NCBI GenBank assembly: GCA_002418205.1 | Contig: DIDP01000008.1 | Span: forward strand, 135,934-199,933 | Length of the DNA stretch: 64,000 bases | Direction: 5' to 3' | Origin: Anaerolineales bacterium UBA5797 | Lineage (GTDB): Bacteria; Chloroflexota; Anaerolineae; Anaerolineales; Villigracilaceae | Shown here: positions 54,591-63,363 of the stretch, piece by piece | Position numbering within the stretch: position 1 is the first letter of the stretch | Layout of the letters: every line of letters begins with the position of its first letter | The notes under the pieces: model-generated | The model's database searches: none | What the model was told of the DNA's origin: nothing | Seen by the model: the letters and a program-made list of their open reading frames with translations, nothing else | Program-made: the position numbers and the translations under genes

Positions 54591-56297
54591 TTAAACGATT
54601 TGTTTTACCAGATAAAGCTCCCCGCGCTCGAAGCCGCGGTCGAGATAGTAGCCGCGCGTGCCCACCGCCGAAATGACCGCCATCCGCTCGAAACCGTTCG
54701 CCCTGGCGAGGCGTTCCGCCTCCTCGAGCAGGCGCGTCCCCAGCCCGGCGTGCTGCGCCGCGCCCTCTTTTTCCATGCCCACCTGCAGCGACTGTCCATA
54801 GACGTGCACTTCACGGATCAATGCCGCGCCACCGAGATCGGAAATCCCTGTTTGCGGAGAATTTTCACCCGGCAGCGACAAGCGGATGAATCCCGCCAGT
54901 TTATCGTCCGGCGTCACGTACGAGATGAAGTGTTCCTCCGCCGCGCCCGCCTGATAGACCAAATCATCCAGTTTCAAGGAGTCGATGCTCACGGGCTTGC
55001 CGCGCACCTCCCGACAGCGCACACACTGACATTTTGTGCCGCGCCGCTTCATCTCCTCATGCACATCCTGCCGCAGACTTGTACGGCGGTTCCCTTCGAC
55101 GACGTTCGTTGACGGAATATCGCGGATGACGCGGTTGACGCGGCAATACCTCGGGATGGTCGGCTTGACGTCCGCGATCAGGTCGATGAGCTCCTCGGTG
55201 GTGTAGGGCGTGAACTCGCCCCGCTGCCAGTATTCATATAATTCGGCATTTGCTAGCAATTGATTGGGATAGATCTTGATCTCGTCCGGGCAGAAGCCGT
55301 TCCACAGGCGGGCGAAATCTTCGCGGTCCGATTCCGGTGTCGCGCCGAGCAGGTTGGGCATCCAGTGCAGGACGATCTTGAAGCCCGCCGCGCGCAATAA
55401 CGCGACTGCCTTGCGCGTGCATTCCACATCATGCCCGCGCTTGTTGAGTTCAAGAATACGGTCATCGAGACTTTGCGCGCCCATCTGCACCTTGGTCACA
55501 CCGAGGTGGCGCAGCCAGCGGATCTCATCCGGCGTGATCTCATCGGGCCGCGTCTCGATGACCAGTCCCACATTGCGGTGGTGGGTGGTTTCGTTGATAG
55601 AGTGGTCTATCTCCAACTCGCCGCCTTCCACTTTCTGTTCGCCTGTGCTGCCCCCCTCGGTCCCCCCATTTTGCGGAGCAGAATAGGGGGATGAAGGGGG
55701 GGGATTCATCGCATCAAAGCAGCGCTTGACGAACCATTCCTGATAATCCCGCCGATACGAGGACCACGTCCCGCCGAGGATCAACAACTCGATCTTATCG
55801 GTGGGATGTCCCAAACTCTGCAATTGTTCGATGCGCGAGCGCACCTGCGCATACGGATCGAATTGATGCTCGACCGCGCGCATCGCACCGGGTTCGTCCG
55901 GCAGGTACGATTTGGGCATCCGCACGTCGGTGGGGCAGAAGATGCATTTGCCGGGACACGGATACGGCTTGGTCAGAACCGTGACTGTCGTCACGCCGGA
56001 CAGCGTCCGCATGGGTTTCATCCGGATGCGCTCGAGCAGGCGCGCGTCCTCCTGCATCTCTCCCGCCGCGACCATTTCGTTATAGATCGTCACCAGCATG
56101 GACTTGTTCAAATATCCGCCGCCCTCCAGCGGGTGACTGCGCAGAGTCTTCGTCACGTCGCGCCCGCGCCGGATCTGTTCCAGCACATGTCGCGCAAGGT
56201 CTTTTTTATCGGGGGTCAGCAGGTGGGATTCGCGCCAGCGTTCTCTTCGTTCGGGATGCATCATTTCTGTTCCACTAAAACCATCATCTGAAAACAT
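54591..56297 (-). CDS. Elp3-like tRNA uridine(34) carboxymethyl-transferase (radical SAM + GNAT)
   Basis: 568 residues. The radical SAM cluster lies at CPGKCIFCPTD (near residue 110), as in archaeal and bacterial Elp3. GLVIETRPDEITPDEIRWLR, GVTKVQMGAQSLDD and PNLLGATPESDREDF are typical. The C-terminal GNAT half has EVHVYGQSLQVG and GLGTRLLEEAERLARANGFERM. Elp3 makes the 5-carboxymethyl group on wobble U34, and a crystal structure exists from Dehalococcoides, another Chloroflexota. A low-complexity insertion of about 30 residues (Pro/Ser/Gly/Glu-rich) follows RCFDAMN. The exact start is uncertain (56297 or a later ATG at about 56264). Confidence 0.93.
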   Translation of the reverse strand: MFSDDGFSGTEMMHPERRERWRESHLLTPDKKDLARHVLEQIRRGRDVTKTLRSHPLEGGGYLNKSMLVTIYNEMVAAGEMQEDARLLERIRMKPMRTLSGVTTVTVLTKPYPCPGKCIFCPTDVRMPKSYLPDEPGAMRAVEHQFDPYAQVRSRIEQLQSLGHPTDKIELLILGGTWSSYRRDYQEWFVKRCFDAMNPPPSSPYSAPQNGGTEGGSTGEQKVEGGELEIDHSINETTHHRNVGLVIETRPDEITPDEIRWLRHLGVTKVQMGAQSLDDRILELNKRGHDVECTRKAVALLRAAGFKIVLHWMPNLLGATPESDREDFARLWNGFCPDEIKIYPNQLLANAELYEYWQRGEFTPYTTEELIDLIADVKPTIPRYCRVNRVIRDIPSTNVVEGNRRTSLRQDVHEEMKRRGTKCQCVRCREVRGKPVSIDSLKLDDLVYQAGAAEEHFISYVTPDDKLAGFIRLSLPGENSPQTGISDLGGAALIREVHVYGQSLQVGMEKEGAAQHAGLGTRLLEEAERLARANGFERMAVISAVGTRGYYLDRGFERGELYLVKQIV

Positions 56298-56314
56298 GAC
56301 AGGATTATACCCAT

Positions 56315-56320
56315 TATAAT
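56315..56320 (+). promoter_or_regulatory. -10 box of the Trm9-like gene, leaderless arrangement
   Basis: TATAAT ends six bases before the ATG at 56327, and the gap CGCCCC contains no ribosome site. Located in the divergent elp3/methyltransferase promoter region. Confidence 0.5.
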
Positions 56321-56326
56321 CGCCCC

Positions 56327-57061
56327 ATGGATTCGAGCACTGCCCGGCGCCTCATCGAACTCAACCGCGAGTTTTATACGCGCTTCGGCGATTCGTTCTC
56401 CGCCACGCGTCAGCGCATCCAGCCCGGCGTGCGGCGCGTCCTCAAGAAGTTGAACGGGGATGAAGACATCCTGGATCTGGGGTGCGGCAACGGGGAACTG
56501 GCGCGCGAACTGGCGCAGCGCGGACACCGCGGCTCGTATCTGGGCGTGGACTTCAGCCTGCCTCTGCTCCAACATGCCGAATCCATCCCGGAAGGTTTTT
56601 CCGCCAGATTTGTGGAGGCGGATCTTACAAAGCTTTCAGATTTCAAGGATCAGCTTTCAGCGAATGGCAAGTGGTCTGTGGTTACTGCCTTTGCGGTGCT
56701 GCATCATGTTCCGTCTGTTGAATTGCGATTGGATATATTGCGAACTGTCCATGACTTATTGAAGGATGATGGTCTGTTCATCCACTCGAACTGGCAATTC
56801 CTGAACAGCGAAAAACTCAAAGCGAGGATCCAGCCGTGGGAAACGGTATCAATTTCAGGTCTGGAGGTGGAGGCGGGCGATCATCTGCTCGATTGGCGGA
56901 GTGGGGGAAAAGGTCTGCGTTATGTTCATCACTTCAGCGAATCCGAATTGAATGAATTGGCAAGGGCTTCGGGGTTTCAAGTGATCGAAACTTTTTATTC
57001 CGATGGCGCAGGCGGGGATTTGGGACTGTACCAGGTCTGGCAGGCTGAATCTAAACGCTGA
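56327..57061 (+). CDS. SAM-dependent methyltransferase resembling Trm9/ALKBH8 (possible tRNA cm5U methylation)
   Basis: 244 residues. The SAM-binding motif ILDLGCGNGELARELA is at residues 48-63. FSATRQRIQPGV (24-35) corresponds to the conserved F-S-x-T-R-x-K-x-W-P region of Trm9. Also like Trm9/ALKBH8 are AFAVLHHVPS (121-130), the block AGDHLLDW (183-190) and RYVHHFSESELNELARASGF (198-217). In eukaryotes that family turns cm5U34 into mcm5U34, downstream of Elongator. The gene is divergent from an Elp3 gene, with starts only 29 bases apart. No Trm112 partner is visible. A general methyltransferase of other function is the alternative. Confidence 0.72.
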   Translation: MDSSTARRLIELNREFYTRFGDSFSATRQRIQPGVRRVLKKLNGDEDILDLGCGNGELARELAQRGHRGSYLGVDFSLPLLQHAESIPEGFSARFVEADLTKLSDFKDQLSANGKWSVVTAFAVLHHVPSVELRLDILRTVHDLLKDDGLFIHSNWQFLNSEKLKARIQPWETVSISGLEVEAGDHLLDWRSGGKGLRYVHHFSESELNELARASGFQVIETFYSDGAGGDLGLYQVWQAESKR

Positions 57062-59552
57062 CCGCCACGCGATTCCGTCCCTTATGTTTGGCGATATACA
57101 TCGCCTGATCGGCGCGCGCAATGAGCGTTTCAAATTCCACCGTGTTTGCATCCTTGTGCGCTACGCCAATGCTGACGGTGATATTTATTTCACAATTTGA
57201 AATCGTAAACGGCGTTTCTACAATGTGCTTGCGAAGACGTTCGGCCACCAGCTTTGCGGTTTCCAGGTCTGTCTCCGGCATCAGGATGATCAATTCTTCG
57301 CCGCCATAACGCCCCAGCAAGTCTATTTCACGGATCGAGCCCCTGCAGCGGCTGGCAAATTCCTGCAAGACCCGGTCGCCGGTCAAATGCCCGTGCGTGT
57401 CATTGATCTGTTTGAAATGGTCGAGGTCGAGCATCATGCTGCAGAACGGACGGTTCATCCGAATAGACCTGGCGAATTCGATCCTGCCCAACTCGAACAG
57501 GCTGCGGCGGTTGTTCAGGCCGGTCAGCGGGTCGGTCAACGCCAGGCTTTGCACTTCTTCAAACAAACGGGCGCGCTCCAGCGAAACGCTGATCTGTTTT
57601 GAAAAGATCGAAAGGACAGGCAGGTCCGCTATGGTTAATCCTTTTCCCCAGATCCAGAGAATCCCCAGAAGATTATCTTCAAACAAAAGCGGGAGACGAA
57701 ACAATTCTGCATTTTGGTCGAGTCCCACCCATTTCAACAGCCCGGCGTAATTCTTTTTCCGGTTATTGATAAATAATAATTGAACCTCTTCGGCAAGATC
57801 GTTAATGATTGCAGGCTGATGCAGTTTCTCCTTTGAAGGAAATAATTTCATGTACTGTTCCAAAGGGAAGGTGTAGTGGATCAGAGGGACACCGATTTTG
57901 CTCTCAAGAGTTTGGAGACGATCCAGGTCCAGTGACGTATATCTGGTCTCAAACATCCTCCGGGAATTTTCATAAACGGCGAGGATGCAGGTCAAATTCA
58001 TCTTTTCGAGTTCCGTGCCGAACGTCAGAATGATCTCATCCTGGCTGAGCGCTTTTTCCATGTGGGTCGTAACGTGGGCAAGGGAATAGATCAGGTCGTT
58101 GGAACGGGCGAGTTGATCCAGCCATTGACGCTCCGCCCGTGACTTGCGCAGTTGTTCCATTGCTGTGGCAAGCTGACCGGCAAGCGTCATGAGCAGGCGT
58201 TCGTCGTCTTCCGTGAACCCGTTTCTTTTAACGCTCTCAGCATTGATCACGCCGAGCAATTGCTCCTTGAATTTGATCGGCACGCATAATTCCGAGCCGG
58301 TGCGTTCGTCCACATCGAGATAGTTTGTGATGCGCCTGACGTTGTCGATGCGCAGCGGCTTGCCGGTTTTTGCCACCTGCCCGGTTACGCCTTCGCCGAG
58401 GGGCACGCCTCTCAATTTGATTTCCTCCGAGGCGAAAAAACGATAGGAGGGATGCGGATGCAGCATCTCGCCTGTTTCGTCCAGCGTAAGGATGCCGAAA
58501 TTGTCGGGGAAAATGTTCCTGCCGATGATGTCCGTCACGCGTTCGATCAGTTCGTCCTCGCTATCCACCTGCGTGGAGATCTGGGCGACGTCATGCAGGG
58601 CTTTCAGTTGCCTGACCTGTTTGCGTTCTTCCTCCAGCAACAGCGCCTTGGAGAGCACCAGTGCAACCTGTTCTGCCGTGATTTTGACCCGGTCGATCTC
58701 ATTCTGTGCAAAGGGACGTCTTTCGTTGTATCCGAGGAGCAGGGCACCCAGTTTTCGTTCCTGTACGATCAATGGGAGGCCGATCATGGAGCGGCTGGGG
58801 AACAGCGCGGCGATCTTTGAACTGATGTGCGGAGAGTCTTCCAGGTCTGCAACGGCAATGGGGTGTCCGGCTTCCATAACGGACACTGTAAGGGTCTTCT
58901 CACCCGGCTCGAACTGCATATGCGGATAGATGTCACTCATCGAGCCGTGGGCGGCAACGGGAACAGGCACCCCCTTTATTTCATCCCAAAGCGAGAAGAA
59001 GCAATCATCCGCTTTGAAGAGTTTCCCGATCCCCTCCGCAAGGATCTTGAGGGTCGAATCGAGACTATCGGCTTCGAGTGCGGTGCCGGTAGCCTTGTTC
59101 AATCGTTCAAGGAAATTTGAATACTTGATGCGTTCCTGTTCGTAATCCTTTACCTTGAGCAATGCCTCATGGCGTTCGCGCGTGACGGTTGCCAGCCTGC
59201 CGACGACGAAGGCGGTGAAGATCAGGGTAAGAGTGTCGATTATGGTCGAGGGATCATCCAGTGATGAAAAGAAAGAGCTGCCTTCACCGGCCGGGATTAT
59301 TTGATTGAACAGGATTGATGACACAGCCACTAAAATTCCCCCGCCGATTCCAAAATACCAGCCTGCCCCGATTACTGGGATGAACGCCAGGTCCTCGAGG
59401 CTTATTTCCGTTTTATCATTGTAGATCGTGAGGACGATTCCATAGACGATAAAAGTGATGGCGATAATTATGGATTTCGTGCTATTTCGTTGCGGATATG
59501 CGAGCCTTTTCATGCGGTTCTTGCCTGCCATAAAGTGCTTGAAAATTTTCAA
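57051..59552 (-). CDS. membrane-bound GAF-GGDEF diguanylate cyclase
   Basis: Up to 833 residues; internal ATGs at 59531 and 59513 may be the real start, because two palindromes overlap the first codons. N-terminal membrane spans (about 28-120) resemble a DUF4118/KdpD-type sensor. Three GAF-like segments follow: near 145-310 (DDCFFSLWDEIKGVPV), 320-480 (DNFGILTLDETGEML, GVPLGEGVTGQVAKTGKPL) and 500-665. The C-terminal GGDEF domain has active-site GRYGGEELIIL (near 745) and an RxxD inhibitory site (REID) five residues before it. It makes cyclic di-GMP in response to signals at the GAF and membrane parts. Confidence 0.92.
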   Translation of the reverse strand: MKIFKHFMAGKNRMKRLAYPQRNSTKSIIIAITFIVYGIVLTIYNDKTEISLEDLAFIPVIGAGWYFGIGGGILVAVSSILFNQIIPAGEGSSFFSSLDDPSTIIDTLTLIFTAFVVGRLATVTRERHEALLKVKDYEQERIKYSNFLERLNKATGTALEADSLDSTLKILAEGIGKLFKADDCFFSLWDEIKGVPVPVAAHGSMSDIYPHMQFEPGEKTLTVSVMEAGHPIAVADLEDSPHISSKIAALFPSRSMIGLPLIVQERKLGALLLGYNERRPFAQNEIDRVKITAEQVALVLSKALLLEEERKQVRQLKALHDVAQISTQVDSEDELIERVTDIIGRNIFPDNFGILTLDETGEMLHPHPSYRFFASEEIKLRGVPLGEGVTGQVAKTGKPLRIDNVRRITNYLDVDERTGSELCVPIKFKEQLLGVINAESVKRNGFTEDDERLLMTLAGQLATAMEQLRKSRAERQWLDQLARSNDLIYSLAHVTTHMEKALSQDEIILTFGTELEKMNLTCILAVYENSRRMFETRYTSLDLDRLQTLESKIGVPLIHYTFPLEQYMKLFPSKEKLHQPAIINDLAEEVQLLFINNRKKNYAGLLKWVGLDQNAELFRLPLLFEDNLLGILWIWGKGLTIADLPVLSIFSKQISVSLERARLFEEVQSLALTDPLTGLNNRRSLFELGRIEFARSIRMNRPFCSMMLDLDHFKQINDTHGHLTGDRVLQEFASRCRGSIREIDLLGRYGGEELIILMPETDLETAKLVAERLRKHIVETPFTISNCEINITVSIGVAHKDANTVEFETLIARADQAMYIAKHKGRNRVAVSV

Positions 59553-59554
59553 GC
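59537..59554. promoter_or_regulatory. 18-bp perfect palindrome at the start of the GGDEF gene
   Basis: GCTTGAAAATTTTCAAGC is fully self-complementary and covers the first codons of the longest reading frame. A dimeric regulator site or RNA hairpin is possible, and its place argues for a downstream start codon. Confidence 0.5.
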
Positions 59555-59587
59555 ATAAAGAATACAGTCAATATTGTATTCTTTATG
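59554..59587. promoter_or_regulatory. 13-bp perfect inverted repeat upstream of the GGDEF gene
   Basis: CATAAAGAATACA (59554-59566) and TGTATTCTTTATG (59575-59587) are perfect complements with an eight-base spacer, directly abutting the palindrome at 59537-59554. Likely operator or stem-loop; on the minus strand a candidate TTGACT -35 lies inside it. Confidence 0.5.
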
Positions 59588-59699
59588 GAATGTAAAAAAA
59601 TTGCAGTTGCTGAACATTTACCTTGCAGGTTTGTCAAGCAGGGAGGGGGGAAACCCCTATTGTCCATTGTCTGTTTCTGTGAACCGGTGATTGGGCGGA

Positions 59700-60692
59700 T
59701 TACAAGTTGACAAGATTGGGGTTGGCAACGTACTGCCACCAGTTGTTATGGATCCCGTTGATGCGCCCGTTTGTTTTTGGGAGATGCTTCAGCCACCATT
59801 TGTGATGTTCGCGGGTATCCCCCCTGCCCCAATCGTCGGCATTGACCTCACGGGCCGCGCCCTTGAAGTTCGGAAAGTTATCCAGCCAGTCGTCACACTC
59901 GCTCCACACTTTCCTCGGGTTGTTCCAATCGTAATCGCGCTCGCTGTTGGGCGCGAAATGGACGTTCCCGAGCGCCGCATGACCGGGATGGGTCTGCTCA
60001 TGCCTGATGAACCGTTTCCACAGGTTTGCCTCATCGGGAATTCCTTCGAAGGTCTTTTCCATGATGGATTCGACGCGATGCCCCATGTTCTCGAGCATCT
60101 CGCCAACCCCGCGCTCATACGAAAAGCCCATGATCACGAACCGCCGCTTCGCCGCTTCCGTGTGTTTCAGCGGAGGGGCATTGCACCAGAACGCGCCCGG
60201 TCCACCCATGATGGATTCGTAGAAACCGGCGTGAGGGAAGTTGAAGATCCAGACTTCATCGATCTCGTTCCCTGCCACGCGCTGCAAAATGTTGAAGCGT
60301 TCGATAATGGCGTAATAGTTTGCTTCCTGCGGCATGTAGGGCAGATACGCGCCGCGCAGCACATCGAGGTAGGTCTGGGCGTCATATTTGTAGCCGTCCA
60401 CTTTGGCGGGGAAGTCGTCCACATCGAGCCGTTGGATGATCTGATAACGGACGAGTCCGTTGCTGACTTGCAGGATGTCGGACATGAATCCGCGCGCCAG
60501 ATCTTCAACTCGATTCCAGTTCATGTGCTCCGAAAGTTGTTTGCCCGAGACCATGTCCACGACGGGGTCGTAGACAATGACGAGCGTTTTGAGGGTCGTC
60601 AGTTGCGGAGGCTCGTCCGGGGAATCGGGAACAAACGTCGGCTTGGAAGGAGGCGTTTCTTTTCGTCGGAAGAGGGAAAGCATGGCATCCAT
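59700..60692 (-). CDS. conserved-looking hypothetical protein
   Basis: 330 residues from an ATG at about 60692 (an upstream in-frame TTG at 60704 is less likely). No signal peptide. The central section contains TLVIVYDPVVDM, EVWIFNFPHAGFYESIMGGPGAFWCNAPP and FVIMGFSYERGVGEMLENMGHRVESIM. The C-terminus has WWLKHLPKTNGRINGIHNNWWQYV. The many aromatic and His residues and the block RHEQTHPGHAALGNVH suggest a metal-binding or hydrolase-like fold, but no family was recognised. It starts about 30 bases after the stop of the PP2C-like gene, so both are probably in one operon. Confidence 0.7.
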   Translation of the reverse strand: MDAMLSLFRRKETPPSKPTFVPDSPDEPPQLTTLKTLVIVYDPVVDMVSGKQLSEHMNWNRVEDLARGFMSDILQVSNGLVRYQIIQRLDVDDFPAKVDGYKYDAQTYLDVLRGAYLPYMPQEANYYAIIERFNILQRVAGNEIDEVWIFNFPHAGFYESIMGGPGAFWCNAPPLKHTEAAKRRFVIMGFSYERGVGEMLENMGHRVESIMEKTFEGIPDEANLWKRFIRHEQTHPGHAALGNVHFAPNSERDYDWNNPRKVWSECDDWLDNFPNFKGAAREVNADDWGRGDTREHHKWWLKHLPKTNGRINGIHNNWWQYVANPNLVNL

Positions 60693-60722
60693 GTCTAATA
60701 TCAAAATGGATCTTGCCTGTTG

Positions 60723-63224
60723 TTACGGGAGGTTTGTCGCGAAGTAGACCTGGTCGCCGATCGCCAGGTACAGCACGTAATTCGGGCTGACGGCGAGCGC
60801 GCCGACAGGGCCCTGCTGGAACGGGTTGGCTTTGCCCGCGTAGCCGCTGATCTGGTTTTGCAGTTCGAGCGAGCGCGGCGTAAAGCGGAAGACGCTCCGG
60901 TTCTCGGAGTCAAGCAAAAGGACGACCGGGTTGGGCGGATTGGTCAACACCATCTGCGTGAAGTTCGCCTGGGTGAAGATATCCAGGTCTTGATGGGCGG
61001 GGATGGTATCCAGATAGGGCGCGGGGTCCACGCAGCGGGTGGGCACTTCGGCGATGCGGCTGAACGTGCAGGTGGAAAGACGTCCGTCGGCGTGCAGCAG
61101 GTAAAGATCGTCGCCGCTTACGCCCAGGTCTATGGCATCTTCGAGTTCGGGGACCTGATTCCCGAAATAGAAATAGGGCGGATCGAGGAACGCGCTGTTC
61201 TTTCCGACGTAGACCCAGATCGCACGCGCATCAGCATCCAGGACGTAAAGCCTGCCATTATCCAATGTGAACGCCGTAATGCGTTCCCAGTTCGTGTTGG
61301 GAAGGGTGAGCGGGAAGGCTTGCGGCACCTGACCCGGGGAACAATATAACAACCTGCCGTTCGTATCGATGCCAAGCACCGTCGCGCCGACCGCGTTCAC
61401 TTTCGGCAGCGCGAGGATATCGACGATCGTGCCGACCTGATAACCGCCATAAGTGCCGGGCTTGCAGTCGAACGTGTTATCGAGTTCGAGGCTTCTGCCG
61501 GTGAAGGTGGCATGCAGGATATTGCCGCCCTCGGCATTGAGCATGTACAGATCGCTTTCACTGGCTGCCATGCGGCTGATCTGCGTGGTCCCCCCAAGTC
61601 CGTTCGTGAAGGCGGGGACGAACTCAAGGCGGATGATGCCCATCAAATTATCGTAGTTCGATTGCGCCTCACTGCGCAGTGCCCTGGATTCGTTCGTCTC
61701 GCGATAACTTTCCGCCTGGTCCAGCCTGAGCAGCACATTGTTCCACGCCGTACGCTGGCGGACGGGATCGGTCTCACCCACGGCAGTGGCGCGTTCGTTG
61801 AGCGCCTGCAAATAATATTCGTCGAATTGCACGCTTTGACCGAAGCGCAGATAGACCACGATCGCGGCGGTCACCACGAGCACGGGGACGATGACTGCCA
61901 TGCTCACCATGATATAGGTTGGGATTTCGAGGGGCTGTGTGGAATCGGTGGTCGGGAACAGACGCGGCAGGAACCTGCGCAGGAACCCGCCAACGCGCTC
62001 GTTCAGACGACGCCCGAATCTGATCCCGTTTGCCATCACCTTTGCCATCTGACGCGCCGCTTCGGCGTGCGCGCCGGGTTTATCGGATTTCGCCTCGGCG
62101 GAATCGACCTCGGTTTCCCCCTGCATATCATCCTCTTCAACCTTGATCTCAGGCTGGCGTTGTTCCTCGATTTTGGGTTCAACAGGCTTCGCGCGCGGGA
62201 TGGAGGGCGGGAAGGTGCGCGGCGTCGAGGGAACTGGCGCGGAGGCTTTGGCCTCTTCACCGGGAGGCGCAAACGTCTCTTCGGGGTGAGGCGGGATTGC
62301 ATAGGCAGAAGGCTGGACGTAGTGCGCGGCAAAATCCGCCATTGCATCGATCTCCTCCTCAGAGACCGCGGGAGGTTCCGGCTCGACCTCCGTTTGTTGC
62401 GGGGTGGGATGCGGCAATGCGGAAAGAATGTCCCGATGGGGTTGTTGATCCGCCTGCGGTGCAAAAGATTCGGGTTGGACGGGTTCCTCCGTGGCGGGAA
62501 CAACCGTCGGGGTTGGGTGACGCGAGGCGCCGACATCCGGTCGCAGCATGGTGATCATGCCATGTCCGCCTTGCACCTGGATCAACGCCGCGTTCAGGTC
62601 GCCTTTTGTGAATGTCAACTTGCGATAACTGGCATCCAGCGTTGCAGGCGGACGTTCATTGACGAGGTCGGCCTCCCAATCCCGCGGGAAGATGCCGCAC
62701 AACACCAGCAGGTCGTTCGAGTGCAGATCGACCTGCGAGAAATAAGATTGAATGTTTTGACTCGATCCAAGTCCCTTGCCCGAAAGCGCCGGGTCGTAAA
62801 TGTGACGTGAGCCGTTCTCGCCCGTCCAAACGGCGTGCGCCGGACCACTCAGCAGGATGGTGCTTTTCTCCTCGCGGATGGAAACCAGCGCGAGCACACC
62901 GAGGGCATATTGCCCGCGTCCGGTGGTGGACAGGTTGCGTTCGAGCAACGTCGAGTTGATGTGTTCCGCGCATTTGCGCATGGCGGAGGTCAATGAGCCG
63001 GGCGATTGATAGAATTTCCCCGCCGAGTCGCCGACCAGCCGTTCCAGTTCGTTGGGCGAAAAGGCGGCATTGCCTGAAAGCATGAGATAGACGATCAGGT
63101 TGTCCTTCTCGCGTCCGCGCGCGGCTTTGCGCGGCGGCGCGAACGCCTGCAAGCCAGGCAGGTCAGCCAGCTCCTGTCCGTTGAACCGATGAATGGGGAG
63201 GATGTTTAAGTCGAAGGTAGCCAC
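60723..63224 (-). CDS. PP2C-like domain, membrane span and extracellular beta-propeller
   Basis: 833 residues from a GTG start at 63224. Residues 1-225 resemble a PP2C-type phosphatase fold (GREKDNLIVYLML, GQYALGVLALVSI, ILLSGPAHAVWTG, VDLHSNDLLVLCG). The metal-binding aspartates of active enzymes are not in place, so it may be a pseudophosphatase or a FHA/kinase-linked relative. A long Pro/Glu-rich linker (about 230-395) leads to one span near 435-460 (YIMVSMAVIVPVLVVTAAIVVYL). The outer half (about 530-833) is made of propeller-like blades such as DNGRLYVLDADARAIWVYVG. It could couple an outside signal to cytoplasmic Ser/Thr phosphorylation. Confidence 0.7.
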   Translation of the reverse strand: MATFDLNILPIHRFNGQELADLPGLQAFAPPRKAARGREKDNLIVYLMLSGNAAFSPNELERLVGDSAGKFYQSPGSLTSAMRKCAEHINSTLLERNLSTTGRGQYALGVLALVSIREEKSTILLSGPAHAVWTGENGSRHIYDPALSGKGLGSSQNIQSYFSQVDLHSNDLLVLCGIFPRDWEADLVNERPPATLDASYRKLTFTKGDLNAALIQVQGGHGMITMLRPDVGASRHPTPTVVPATEEPVQPESFAPQADQQPHRDILSALPHPTPQQTEVEPEPPAVSEEEIDAMADFAAHYVQPSAYAIPPHPEETFAPPGEEAKASAPVPSTPRTFPPSIPRAKPVEPKIEEQRQPEIKVEEDDMQGETEVDSAEAKSDKPGAHAEAARQMAKVMANGIRFGRRLNERVGGFLRRFLPRLFPTTDSTQPLEIPTYIMVSMAVIVPVLVVTAAIVVYLRFGQSVQFDEYYLQALNERATAVGETDPVRQRTAWNNVLLRLDQAESYRETNESRALRSEAQSNYDNLMGIIRLEFVPAFTNGLGGTTQISRMAASESDLYMLNAEGGNILHATFTGRSLELDNTFDCKPGTYGGYQVGTIVDILALPKVNAVGATVLGIDTNGRLLYCSPGQVPQAFPLTLPNTNWERITAFTLDNGRLYVLDADARAIWVYVGKNSAFLDPPYFYFGNQVPELEDAIDLGVSGDDLYLLHADGRLSTCTFSRIAEVPTRCVDPAPYLDTIPAHQDLDIFTQANFTQMVLTNPPNPVVLLLDSENRSVFRFTPRSLELQNQISGYAGKANPFQQGPVGALAVSPNYVLYLAIGDQVYFATNLP

Positions 63225-63363
63225 GGCGTAAGAATAGTCAAAGGATTGTTATCATTATACTGGTAAAATTTGGATGAGGCGTAGGGGCATGGCGGATGGA
63301 CTTCAGAGACTGCTCTGGTATCCTACCGTTGTGCCCCTACAATTATGCCTGTAGAAGAAGCAC

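Noticed and set aside
59691..60698. 335-residue plus-strand frame opposite the 59700-60692 gene
   Set aside because: The minus-strand frame has conserved-looking motifs and fits an operon with the upstream gene; the plus frame has no ribosome site or recognisable feature.
61512..62810. 432-residue plus-strand frame opposite the PP2C-like gene
   Set aside because: Its composition is rich in Arg, His and Gly with no motif, and the minus-strand frame has a clear domain order. It is a shadow.
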